Shown here: positions 1 through 8,400 of the stretch, in pieces | How the letters are laid out: every line of letters begins with the position of its first letter | Numbering within the stretch: position 1 is the stretch's first letter | DNA from: Pseudomonadota bacterium | GTDB taxonomy: Bacteria > Pseudomonadota > Gammaproteobacteria > Steroidobacterales > Rariloculaceae | Length of the DNA stretch: 19,107 nucleotides | Assembly: GCA_009843005.1 (NCBI GenBank) | Contig: VYEH01000270.1 | Span: 1-19,107 of the forward strand | Direction of reading: 5' to 3' | Position numbers and translations under genes: made by a program | Notes under the pieces: generated by a model | Told to the model about the DNA's origin: nothing | Database searches by the model: none | What the model saw: the letters and a program-made list of their open reading frames with translations, nothing else

Positions 1-1508
1 AGGCGCTTCATGACGTCGGGAAACGCCTGCACGTGCGTCACTAAGGGCTGTTCCCTGAACCATTCGGCAAAGGCGTCGACCGTGCCCAGGTAGGCCGGCT
101 CGGTGATACCACCTTCCCGGCCCGAGGCCAGCGAGTATTCCAGCGAGTCAAGCCCGGTCAGGTTCTCTATGACGAAATCCGGATGGCGTCTGAACTCGAC
201 TCGGGCATCGAAGTAACGGGTCCAGGTTTCGCTGATTTCATTGCGAGGGATACCCATGATGAGCACGACCGCAATGGCGCCGACCGACCACAACAAAACA
301 TTGCGCCGGGCAATCACGAAGGTGGCCAGTCGATCGAAGAAGAGCGGTTTGTCCTCGCGCAGGCGCCGCGCCTTCAGCGGCAGCAGCGAGAGGACCGCGG
401 GGAGCAGCGCCATGCAGAAACAGAAAGCGCAGAACACGCCGAACGCCACCAGATTGCCCAGCACATGGAACGGAGGCGAATCGGAGGCGTTCAGACTCAG
501 GAACCCGATAATCGTGGTCAGCGAGGTCAGGAACACGGGCGTGGCGTTGTGCCGCAGCGATTCCGCGATCGCCTCCCGCTTGTTCAGTCCCTGACTCATG
601 CGCAGCAGGGTGATCGACACGATGTGCACGGCATAGGCGACCGTGATGGCCATGACGATGATCGGCACGCCGGCATTGGTGGGGCTGAATTCCGTGCGCA
701 GCCAGCCGGCCAGCCCGAGGGTCGTGTTCACGACGAACATGAGCACGATCACAATGGCCAATGTGCCGGGCACCGAACGCAGGAGAATGGCGGCGGCCGT
801 GACAATGACGACGAATACGATGGGCATGAGCCTGCGCAGATCGTCCTGGGTCGCGTCGGCGAAGGCGCGGTGCATGACCACGTCGCCTGTCAGGTAATAG
901 TCGATGTCCGGATGGCTGGCGCGGGCCTCGTCAAGCAGCGCATTCAGGTAGTCGGTGATCTCGACCACTGCGGCGTCCATCGGGTCGGGGAGGAAGAAGT
1001 TGATCACCACCCCGCCCACGCTTCCGTCGCGCGAAACCAGCCGTCCAGCGGTTTCCACGGAATTCAATGCGATCGTCTCGACTTCCGCCAACTCTTCGTC
1101 GCTCAGGAATTCGGCGCCGTCGACGAGCGGTCCGACGGTCAGGTCATCGCCGAACGCCTCGCTGTGGGAATAGTTGGTCAGCGAATCGACGCGGCTTGAG
1201 TACGGCGCTTGCCAGGCAGCCTCCGTCAACTCCTCGATGGCGCCAAGGGTTTCGCGGGTGAATGCGCTGCCCTGTACGGGCGCGACCGCGATCAGCGCCC
1301 TGTTCGACTCGGCGTAGGTATCCTCCAGCCGCTCGTACTCGGCGAGTTCCGGATTGTTCTCGCCGAAGAGAATTCTGTAGTCGTTGGTCACGGTGATGAA
1401 ACGAACGCCCGCGGTCATGGCGGCCATCACGGCCGCCGCCAGCGCTACCGTCACCCACGGCCGCCGCAGAATCAGATCGAAGATTCTGTCGAGATTCTCC
1501 GGAGTCAT
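1..1508 (-). CDS. RND/MMPL superfamily exporter, 3' end cut by window edge
   Basis: A continuous minus-strand frame opens with ATG at 1508 (MTPENLDRIF) and runs off the left edge without a stop, giving 502 codons. It has a first membrane segment at about residues 17-38, a large periplasmic loop (about 40-210), then a block of hydrophobic helices at about 215-350 (VFVVIVTAAAILL, VPIIVMAITVAYAVHIV, TTIIGFLSLNASDSPP). A second half begins with another membrane segment at about 400-420 and a second periplasmic loop. This is the layout of the RND superfamily's MMPL-type exporters, inner-membrane pumps driven by proton flow that often move lipids. A short CAGGA lies just before the ATG; an in-frame GTG sits 12 bases upstream. 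It is the last gene of the row LolA-like > DUF2236 > RND, which points to export of a lipid-like substrate. The family call is firm; the substrate is unknown. Confidence 0.88.
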   Translation of the reverse strand, partial: MTPENLDRIFDLILRRPWVTVALAAAVMAAMTAGVRFITVTNDYRILFGENNPELAEYERLEDTYAESNRALIAVAPVQGSAFTRETLGAIEELTEAAWQAPYSSRVDSLTNYSHSEAFGDDLTVGPLVDGAEFLSDEELAEVETIALNSVETAGRLVSRDGSVGGVVINFFLPDPMDAAVVEITDYLNALLDEARASHPDIDYYLTGDVVMHRAFADATQDDLRRLMPIVFVVIVTAAAILLRSVPGTLAIVIVLMFVVNTTLGLAGWLRTEFSPTNAGVPIIVMAITVAYAVHIVSITLLRMSQGLNKREAIAESLRHNATPVFLTSLTTIIGFLSLNASDSPPFHVLGNLVAFGVFCAFCFCMALLPAVLSLLPLKARRLREDKPLFFDRLATFVIARRNVLLWSVGAIAVVLIMGIPRNEISETWTRYFDARVEFRRHPDFVIENLTGLDSLEYSLASGREGGITEPAYLGTVDAFAEWFREQPLVTHVQAFPDVMKR

Positions 1509-1583
1509 CGTCCTGGACACTTTCGGCTGCGACCGTCGTGCGCCGGAGCGCGCAGTTTTCCTGGGAGGTCGTCCATCAATCGT

Positions 1584-2689
1584 TCACCACTCACTTGATT
1601 TCGAAGCATGGATATGGTCAGGCATCCTGTAGCTCAGGCCACCTTCGTCGTACACCGATATTTCCAGAAGCTGGGAGAAATTTCCGGATCTGACCAATTG
1701 TGTGTTCTTGAACTTTCGTTGAATGCGCTGTTTCAGTTTAAACAGAAACAGCGCGCCAACTGTAGGACTCCACGGATACCGGAACTGCCTGGCGCGCGTG
1801 TTTCCGATGAGCGCTCGCGAAAGCCGGTAAGCCAGTGCCGAATCCTCGTCCGGCGGCGGTTCGCACATGAAGCCGACCGTGTAGATGGATTCGGCTTCCG
1901 CTCCGTCGGTATACAGAATCGACTCCGGAATCCCCATCAGGTGACCGGCGTAGCGCCACACGGCGAGCACGCTGGCTTTCTCTTCGGCCGTGTACGCAGC
2001 GCCCACCTTCATGGAGTAGTCCAGCAGGCGCTTGGAAAACACCGCGATCGCCAGTCCCAGGTGCGCCGCGCTGAGCGGGGTTCCCCAGGCGTCGTGATCC
2101 CAGGCGTCCGACTGAGCCAACAGGGTCCTGATGCGGCAATGCACGAAGCGCACGCGCGTGGACAGTTTCCAGCCGTCGCCATCCCGATCCAATCCGCCCG
2201 GGAAAAAATATCCACCAACTGCCGGTTGTTCTGCTGCAGGCGCCGCTTGGTCGCCGCCACGCGCTTGGTGGTGTTGAAGGATTTTGCGATCAGCGTGGAG
2301 AACCCCTCCACCAGCACGCCCGCGACGAAGGCCACGAGCATCAGGTCGGCGTTGGTGCTGAACGCGCGTGTGCCGGGACGAAACGCCTCGTGATCAAGCC
2401 AGGGAGGATCCTCCAGACTGTCGAAGAAATGGCGCAGCGACCGGGGCGCCTTGCGAAGAATGTCGGGCTGCTGTTCGATGCCTGCCTCGATGTATCGGTG
2501 CAGGTCGGCGGGACGCATGGAGGACAACTCCTCCATGACCGGATCGAGCGCGGGGTCGCCGATCTTCGTATGGCGGATGTAGTTGTCGGCCCGATTTCGC
2601 GCAACCAGCCTGGCTTTCGCGTAGGTCTCGATGTACGCCGAAGGCGCTAAACCCAGTTTTCCGGAACGCTTGAGGAGGGATACGGACAC
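1584..2689 (-). pseudogene. DUF2236 (MpaB / latex-clearing-protein-like) oxygenase, broken by a one-base frameshift
   Basis: Two overlapping frames make one DUF2236-type protein. The N-terminal part starts at GTG 2689 and reads RRLQQNNRQLVDIF. The C-terminal part continues in the next frame as FPGGLDRDGDGWKLSTRVRF and ends in a stop at 1584-1586. They join at the six-A run 2203-2208 (six T in the coding strand), where one extra T restores a single protein of 368 residues, a normal family length. DUF2236 members include heme-b oxygenases such as rubber-cleaving Lcp. His residues in RVRFVHCRIR and AWGTPLSAAHLG are candidate heme-site residues, but I cannot assign the ligand. No good ribosome-binding site precedes the GTG, which lies 21 bases after the stop of the LolA-like gene. 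The break may be a true mutation, an assembly error, or slippage at the homopolymer; both halves look otherwise well conserved. Confidence 0.75.
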
Positions 2690-2710
2690 GCCAGTCGGGC
2701 TAGTGCTGCA

Positions 2711-3529
2711 TCAACGCGCTCGTCTCAGGCCCGTCTGGGTGAACTCCGCTTCGTCGATCTCCGCTCCGAATTGAAAGTCCGACCAGGTCAACAGAGTGCT
2801 CTTTCCGGTCAGGTGATTGACCATGTTCTGCTCGCTCGCCTGCCAGAATCGATCCAGATACAGCACGTAGTCGGACAGGGTGAGCGTCTTCAGGTGCGAG
2901 TCCTTGCGATCGAAGTATTCCACCTTCCACACCCTGAGCTCGTCCTTGTCCTGCCAGACGACCTGCCGGAGGTAACCCGATCGCTCCTCCGTGGGGAAAC
3001 GTTCGACAACCGTGCAGTTCAAATCGCCGCACGGCTCATCGCGCAGATACCGGTAAGTGAATTTCTCCACCTCCGGCACGCTCATGTCCTCATAGGAAAA
3101 CTCGCTTCCCATGAAGGATCCCGAACGATTCGCCGAACTGATGCGCTTGACCCGGGTCAGCGCGGGCAGATAAAGCCACTGGTCGTCTGCCGCATCCGTG
3201 TGGCCATGGATGAGCATCGCGGTACCGGCCACATCGCGCGGCTCGTCGAACACGAACAGGCTGCGGTCGCCGTCGCCTTCGACCTCAAGCACCTTTACGC
3301 GCAATTCACGGCGACTCTCCTGTCCCTGCTTGTTGCGCAGCAGCATGGTCTGGCGAGCCGTGAAATTGCCGAAACCCCGGCCTTTTTCGCGAGCTTCGGT
3401 GGCAATATTCAGCCCGATTTCCTCGGCGCTGAGGCTCTGCGCTTGCGCCGGTAGAGCCGCCGCGAGGCCAGCCAGAACGGCAAGGCAGGGCACAAGCAAA
3501 GCCCGCGGTACGGGGAGCGTATGAGTCAT
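2711..3529 (-). CDS. LolA-like outer membrane lipoprotein-sorting protein
   Basis: This 272-residue protein begins with a clear signal peptide (MTHTLPVPRALLVPCLAVLA, likely cut after AQA at about residue 30). The mature domain matches the LolA-like 'outer membrane lipoprotein-sorting protein' family: FTARQTMLLRNKQGQ, RSLFVFDEPRDVAGTAML, DQWLYLPALTRVKRIS, GSFMGSEFSYEDM and FDRKDSHLKTL. Such proteins are periplasmic half-barrels that bind a lipid chain and are commonly encoded beside RND/MMPL exporters. The ATG at 3529 is preferred because GGTGA lies 5 bases before it; a GTG at 3538 would lie inside that site. It leads the operon behind the promoter at 3568-3596 and is followed by DUF2236 and RND genes. 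The likely role is carrying a lipid between the pump and the outer membrane. The cargo is unknown. Confidence 0.88.
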   Translation of the reverse strand: MTHTLPVPRALLVPCLAVLAGLAAALPAQAQSLSAEEIGLNIATEAREKGRGFGNFTARQTMLLRNKQGQESRRELRVKVLEVEGDGDRSLFVFDEPRDVAGTAMLIHGHTDAADDQWLYLPALTRVKRISSANRSGSFMGSEFSYEDMSVPEVEKFTYRYLRDEPCGDLNCTVVERFPTEERSGYLRQVVWQDKDELRVWKVEYFDRKDSHLKTLTLSDYVLYLDRFWQASEQNMVNHLTGKSTLLTWSDFQFGAEIDEAEFTQTGLRRAR

Positions 3530-3567
3530 TTTCGTCACCGTTGGATGGCCTTGGACACCGTCTCGGG

Positions 3568-3596
3568 ACTATAGTATCCGGTAGGGGATAATTCAA
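3568..3596 (-). promoter_or_regulatory. Sigma-70-type promoter of the LolA-like/DUF2236/RND operon
   Basis: On the minus strand TTGAAT (3596-3591) and TATAGT (3573-3568) are separated by exactly 17 bases. They match 4 of 6 and 5 of 6 of the sigma-70 consensus. Transcription would start near 3561 and leave a leader of about 30 bases before ATG 3529. This is a sequence match only. Confidence 0.55.
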
Positions 3597-3682
3597 TTTG
3601 CGGCGGCGGTGGCCCACGACCGTGCGGGGTGGCAGCCGGTTCGATCGTCACCTATGCCGGAACGGATTGCCAACCGGGTGGC

Positions 3683-3687
3683 AGGAG
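3683..3687 (+). promoter_or_regulatory. Ribosome-binding site fixing a TTG start
   Basis: AGGAG lies 6 bases before the TTG at 3694. It is the only good site in this frame and argues against the longer reading from 3598, whose N-terminus does not look like the family. Confidence 0.55.
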
Positions 3688-3693
3688 CAAGAG

Positions 3694-4038
3694 TTGAACC
3701 GGGACTACGCGGAAATACAAGGGGTGCTGATTGCCAAGCGCCAGGAACTTGCAAGCCGGCTTGCACGCATCACGCAAAACATCACCGCCGGACACAGTGC
3801 GGACTCCGAAGAACAGGCGCAGGAACTGGAGAACGCCGAGGTGGTCGATGCGCTTGGCAACGAAACGCGGCGCGAGTTGAGCAAGGTCGCCAGCGCCCTG
3901 GCCCAGATGGATAACGAGACCTACGGAATCTGCGTGGACTGCGGGGAGGACATTCCGCTGGCGCGGTTACACGCCCACCCGTTCGCCGATCGCTGCATTC
4001 GGTGCGCGACGGCTGCAGAGGCGAGAACCATGCGTTAG
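3694..4038 (+). CDS. DksA/TraR family C4 zinc-finger protein
   Basis: From the TTG start the protein is 114 residues. A charged, probably coiled-coil stretch (about residues 8-72, EIQGVLIAKRQELASRLARI to SKVASALAQM) is followed by a four-cysteine zinc finger: C80-x2-C83 (ICVDCGEDIP) and C101-x2-C104 (DRCIRCATAAE). This is the layout of the small TraR/DksA-like proteins, which bind RNA polymerase through the secondary channel and adjust promoter output. The acidic coiled-coil tip (about residues 36-54, SADSEEQAQELENAEVVDA) is where the acting residues of DksA lie, but the exact DxxDxA motif of DksA is not present. The gene stands alone: divergent from the LolA-like operon and convergent with the permease gene. 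The family is sure; whether it acts on transcription is inferred. Confidence 0.85.
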   Translation: MNRDYAEIQGVLIAKRQELASRLARITQNITAGHSADSEEQAQELENAEVVDALGNETRRELSKVASALAQMDNETYGICVDCGEDIPLARLHAHPFADRCIRCATAAEARTMR

Positions 4039-4110
4039 CGCGTCCATTGGACCCGGACACCCCTTCGGGGCAACCCCGCATCTCCGGTAGTATCAGCCAC
4101 CATGTGCCGG

Positions 4111-5403
4111 CTATCCGATCCAGACGAACTTGCAGATGAACAGCACCGCCAGCACCCCGACCGCCGGCTTGACGGCCTTGTACCGGCCGCTCAACAACTT
4201 GACCGCCGCGTAGCTGACGAATCCGATCGCAATCCCGTTGGCGATCGAAAACGTGAACGGCATGGTCATGGCCAGCGCCGCAGCCGGCACGTATTCCGTA
4301 ACGTCGTTCCAGTCGACCTCGACGAAGCTGCGCATCATCAGGCAGGCCACGAACAGCAGCGCCGGAGCGGTGGCGTAGGTGGGAACCGTGGCGGCAAGCG
4401 GCGAGAGTAGCAACGCCGCTACAAAGAGCAGTGCGACCACCACGGCAGTCAGACCCGTGCGTCCGCCGGCTCGCACGCCCGCCGCGCGCACGATGTAGCA
4501 GGTCACCGACGAGGTACCGGCAGCCGCGCCGAAAACGGTCGCCAGCGAATCGGCAACCAGCGCCCGCCGGAGCCTGGGCAGGCGACCCCGTTCGTCCAGC
4601 AGTCCGGCACGGTGAGCCACTGCGATCAACGTCCCGGACGTATCGAACAGGTCGGTAAACAGGAACGCGAAGATAACGCCGACCAGTGCCAGATCCAGTG
4701 CGGCGCGGATGTCGAGCCTGAACATTACCGTGCCGGGGTCCGGCGGAACGTCGACGATGCCGTTGAAGTCGCTGACGCCGAGGACGACGCCGGCCGCCGT
4801 CACGCCGAGGATGCCGATGATGATGGCCCCGGGCACCTTCAGCCGGTCCAGCGCGACGATGCCCGCAAAGCCCAGCGCAGCCAGCACGACGCTCCACTGG
4901 CCCATGTCGCCGAGACCCACGAGGGTTGCAGGGTTATCCACCACCAGACCCGCGTTCTCCATGGCGATGATGCCGAGGAAGAGCCCGATTCCGGCCACCG
5001 TGCCCATCTTCAGCGAATGGGGAACGGCATTGATGATCCACTCGCGCACCCGAAACACGGAAATGGCCACGAAGAGAACGCCGGACAGGAAAACCGCGCC
5101 CAATGCGACCTCCCACGGGTATCCCATGCCCAGCACAACCCCGTAGGTGAAGAACGCGTTGAGCCCCATGCCGGGGGCCATGGCGATCGGATAGTTCGCC
5201 CAGAGGCCCATGATTGCCGTGCCCAGCGCCGCCGCCAGGCAGGTGGCCACGAAGACGCCGCCCGGATCCATTCCGGCGTCGGACAGGATCGCGGGGTTGA
5301 CGAATATCACGTAGGCCATCGTCAGGAACGTGGTCACGCCGGCGGTAACTTCCCGGCGTACCGAAGTGCCGTGCCGTTCAAGCTTGAAGAATTTGTTCAG
5401 CAT
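4111..5403 (-). CDS. NCS2 family purine permease (AzgA-like) with altered TM10 motif
   Basis: This 430-residue polytopic protein has the AzgA branch signatures of the NCS2 (nucleobase:cation symporter) family. These are the N-terminus LERHGTSVRREVTAGVTTFL, MAYVIFVNPAIL, MAPGMGLNAFFTYGVV, the TM8 motif FLFTDLFDTSGTL (about residues 246-259) and AGGRTGLTAV (about 312-321). AzgA proteins take up adenine, guanine or hypoxanthine with protons across the inner membrane. The start is supported by GGGAGGTGG upstream of ATG 5403. Oddly, the TM10 motif that normally reads YIESAAG is YIVRAAG here, so the conserved Glu is Val305 (codon GTG). The segment usually reading GLQNAGIVV reads AMENAGLVV. The fold is certain; purine specificity is inferred and may be altered. 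The next gene upstream, the oxidoreductase, ends 69 bases before it on the same strand, so they could be co-transcribed. Confidence 0.9.
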   Translation of the reverse strand: MLNKFFKLERHGTSVRREVTAGVTTFLTMAYVIFVNPAILSDAGMDPGGVFVATCLAAALGTAIMGLWANYPIAMAPGMGLNAFFTYGVVLGMGYPWEVALGAVFLSGVLFVAISVFRVREWIINAVPHSLKMGTVAGIGLFLGIIAMENAGLVVDNPATLVGLGDMGQWSVVLAALGFAGIVALDRLKVPGAIIIGILGVTAAGVVLGVSDFNGIVDVPPDPGTVMFRLDIRAALDLALVGVIFAFLFTDLFDTSGTLIAVAHRAGLLDERGRLPRLRRALVADSLATVFGAAAGTSSVTCYIVRAAGVRAGGRTGLTAVVVALLFVAALLLSPLAATVPTYATAPALLFVACLMMRSFVEVDWNDVTEYVPAAALAMTMPFTFSIANGIAIGFVSYAAVKLLSGRYKAVKPAVGVLAVLFICKFVWIG

Positions 5404-5439
5404 CCCCTGTTTCCACCTCCCTGTTCGTTCTTTTTCTGC

Positions 5440-5460
5440 CGCGGGCTGCCGTCGCCCGCG
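5440..5460. other. GC-rich stem-loop between the oxidoreductase and permease genes
   Basis: CGCGGGC and GCCCGCG pair over 7 bases around a 7-base loop. On the minus strand, along which both neighbours are read, the hairpin is followed by A-rich rather than T-rich sequence, so it is not a standard rho-independent terminator. It could stabilise the upstream message end or do nothing. Confidence 0.35.
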
Positions 5461-5472
5461 CCGGACCGGATA

Positions 5473-8400
5473 TCAGGCAGCCTCCGAATGGGGGTGATCC
5501 CCCGGTATGGGCGTGTGAGCCGCCCAGGCCCTCAGAAGCCCGTTTTCCAGCACCTTGGCCCGCTCGATGGAGGCTGCCTTGACGGGACCGTAACCGCGGA
5601 TCCTTTCCGGCAATCCAGCCAGTTCGACGGCGAGGTCAAGGCGCGACTCATCCAGTTCGGCGACGATTCGCGACAACACGGTTTCATATTCGACAATCAG
5701 GCGCCGTTCCGCCCGCCTTTCCCTGGAGTACCCGAACACATCCAGCGGCGTGCCGCGCAACCACTTGAGGCGGGCGAGCAAGCCGAACAGTGGCAATATC
5801 CAGGCGCCGACGGCGTATTTGCGCGGACGGCCGGTAGCGGGATCCGTTCCCGCGATCAACGGGGGCGAGAGATGGAAGGTGAGCCTGGCCGAGCCATCGA
5901 ATTTGTCCCTGGTATCGGCGAGAAAGCCGGTCCGTGCGAACAGCCTGGCGACCTCGTACTCGTCCTTGTACGCCAGCAGTTTGAAGTATTGGCGCGCCAC
6001 GGTCTCCGTAAGCCCGGTGCCGTCCCGGCGGATGCCGCGCTCCGCGCGCCGTATCCGGTCCACCCATTCACGATACCGCCTGGCAAGCGCTGCGTTCTGG
6101 TACGAGGTGAGGAACGTGGCGCGACGCTCGATGATCTCGTCGAGATTCGAAGACATCGGCTCAGGGTTTCCGATCGGCCCCGTCCGGCGCCGCACTTCAG
6201 CAGGGTCCACTACTGCGTGGCGGCCCCAGGTGAAGGCATGAACGTTCTGCTCCACGGCGACACGGTTGAGTTCGATGGCACGAATGATGGCGGCCTCGGA
6301 CACAGGCAACAGACCTCGCTGGAATGCCACACCGAGCAGAAACAGATTGGCCGCGATGGTGTCGCCAAGCAGTGCGGTCGCCAGTCCAGTCGCATCGACC
6401 ACGACCGGGTCCGACGATCGCGTTGCCTTCGCCAGCGATGCGAGCATCGTGGATTCGACGAATTCGTAATCGGGATTGTGTATGAACGCGGCGGGCATTT
6501 CCTCGTGCGTATTGACGACAACCCGCGTTCGATCGGCATTCAGTCGAGCCAGGACATCCTGACCGCTCGCCACGACCAGGTCCGCGCCCAGCAGCAGATC
6601 GACCTTGCCGGCGGGGATTTGCGCGCAGCGCGGATTGGCCGCGGACGCGCCGATACGCACGTGGGACACCACGGCGCCGAACTTCTGCGCAAGACCCGTC
6701 TGATCCAGCGCCATCACCCGGCGGCCCTCCAGATGGGCAGCCAGGCCCAGGATTGACGCTACCGTGCCGACCCCCGTACCGCCCACGCCGGCGAGAAGCA
6801 CATTGCAGGGCGAATTCTCGACCCGTATCGGAGGAGCCAGTTCAGGCATCGAATCGAGCCCCGGCGACGGTTTTCGCGGCTTCACACCCTCCAGGGTCAC
6901 GAAACTGGGGCAAAAGCCGTCGATGCAACTGAAGTCCTTGTTGCACGCCGACTGATTGATCGCCCGCTTGCGGCCGAACTCCGTCTCCAGCGGAATCACG
7001 GACAGGCAGTTGGAGACGGCGTTGCAGTCACCGCAGCCCTCGCAGACGAGCGGATTGATGGCAACCCACCGGTCCGGATCCTCGGCCTCGCCCCGCCTGC
7101 GCCGCCGCCGCAACTCCGCGGCGCATGTCTGGTCGTAAATCAGGGCGGAAACTCCAGGATGCTCCCGCAGTTCCCGCTGGACCCGGTCCAGTTCCCGGCG
7201 ATGGTGCACGATAACCCCTTCGGGCAGATTCTTACGGGGATAGCCCCGCGTTTCATCGGTAACCACGACGACTCGACCGACACCTTCAGCGGCCAACTGA
7301 CGGGCAATCCGGTCCACGGTCATGCCACCCTCCACGGGCTGACCGCCGGTCATCGCCACCGCGTCGTTGTAGAGAATCTTGTAGGTCATGTTGACCCCTG
7401 CGGCCACCGCGGCGCGTACCGCGAGCAGGCCGGAGTGGGCATAGGTGCCATCGCCCAGGTTCTGGAATACATGGGGCGTGTCCGTGAATGGAGCCTGCCC
7501 GATCCACGCCGCCCCCTCACCGCCCATCTGCGTGAATGTCTTCGTATCCCGGTCGTCCATCCAGATCGCCATGTAGTGGCAGCCGATACCGCCAAGGGCA
7601 ATGCTGTCGTCGGGAACTCGCGTGGACGTGTTGTGAGGGCATCCGGAGCAGAAGTGCGGCAGTCTCGAGGGCGCGTCCGCCGCGGCCTGAAGCGCCCGGG
7701 CCTCGCGTTCGAGCCGGGGCAGGCGCCGGGCAATCCCTTCATCCGGCCCGAGTCGCAACAGCCGGCGGGCGATGGCGGTGGCGACCGAGGCCGGCGTGAA
7801 TTCCTCGACCGCGGAAAGGAAAGGGTGACGGTGCTCATCGAGCTTGCCCAGAATTCGGGGCCTCGTGGCGCCGCTGCGGTTGTATAGCTGCTCCTTGAGC
7901 TGATCCTCGATGATCCCCCGTTTTTCCTCGACGACGAGCACCTCCTCGAGTCCCGCGGCGAATTCGCCGATCTGAACGGATTCCAGAGGCCAGCTCATGC
8001 CGACCTTGAACAACCTGATGCCCAATTCGGATGCCCGCCGGCGGTCGATGCCCAATTCGTCAAGGGCCTGGCGGACATCCAGGTACGCCTTGCCGGTGGA
8101 GACGATACCCAACCGAGGCTTCGGGCTGTCGATGATCAGGCGATTCAGCCCGTTGGCCCGGGCGAATGCCAACGCGGCGGGAATCTTGTGATTGTGCAGG
8201 CGGATTTCCTGGTCCATGGGCGCGTCCGGACAGCGAATATGCACGCCACCGCCCGGCAGTTCGAACTCCGGTAGCACGATTTGGGGGAAATCCGGAATCC
8301 GGACCGTCTGCGAAGCATCGGCGTGCTCCTCGGTCAGCTTGAGCGCAATCCAGCAGCCGCTGTAGCGGGATAGCGCATATCCCTTCAACCCCAGTTCCAG

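Noticed and set aside
183..1199. 338-residue plus-strand open frame at the left end
   Set aside because: It is antisense to the RND exporter, whose minus-strand reading has clear membrane helices; the plus-strand product is charged and has no domain features.
3598..3693. Longer N-terminus for the DksA/TraR protein
   Set aside because: The extra 32 residues do not look like the family, and AGGAG is placed correctly for TTG 3694.
4060..4070. CCCC-TTC-GGGG hairpin between the convergent DksA and permease genes
   Set aside because: Only four base pairs with a three-base loop and no T-run on either side; too weak to call a terminator.
4612..6756. 714-residue plus-strand open frame
   Set aside because: It lies antisense to two well-recognised genes (permease and oxidoreductase), spans their junction, and its product is low-complexity (His, Arg, Gly, Asp rich) without any family look. 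This is a high-GC shadow frame.
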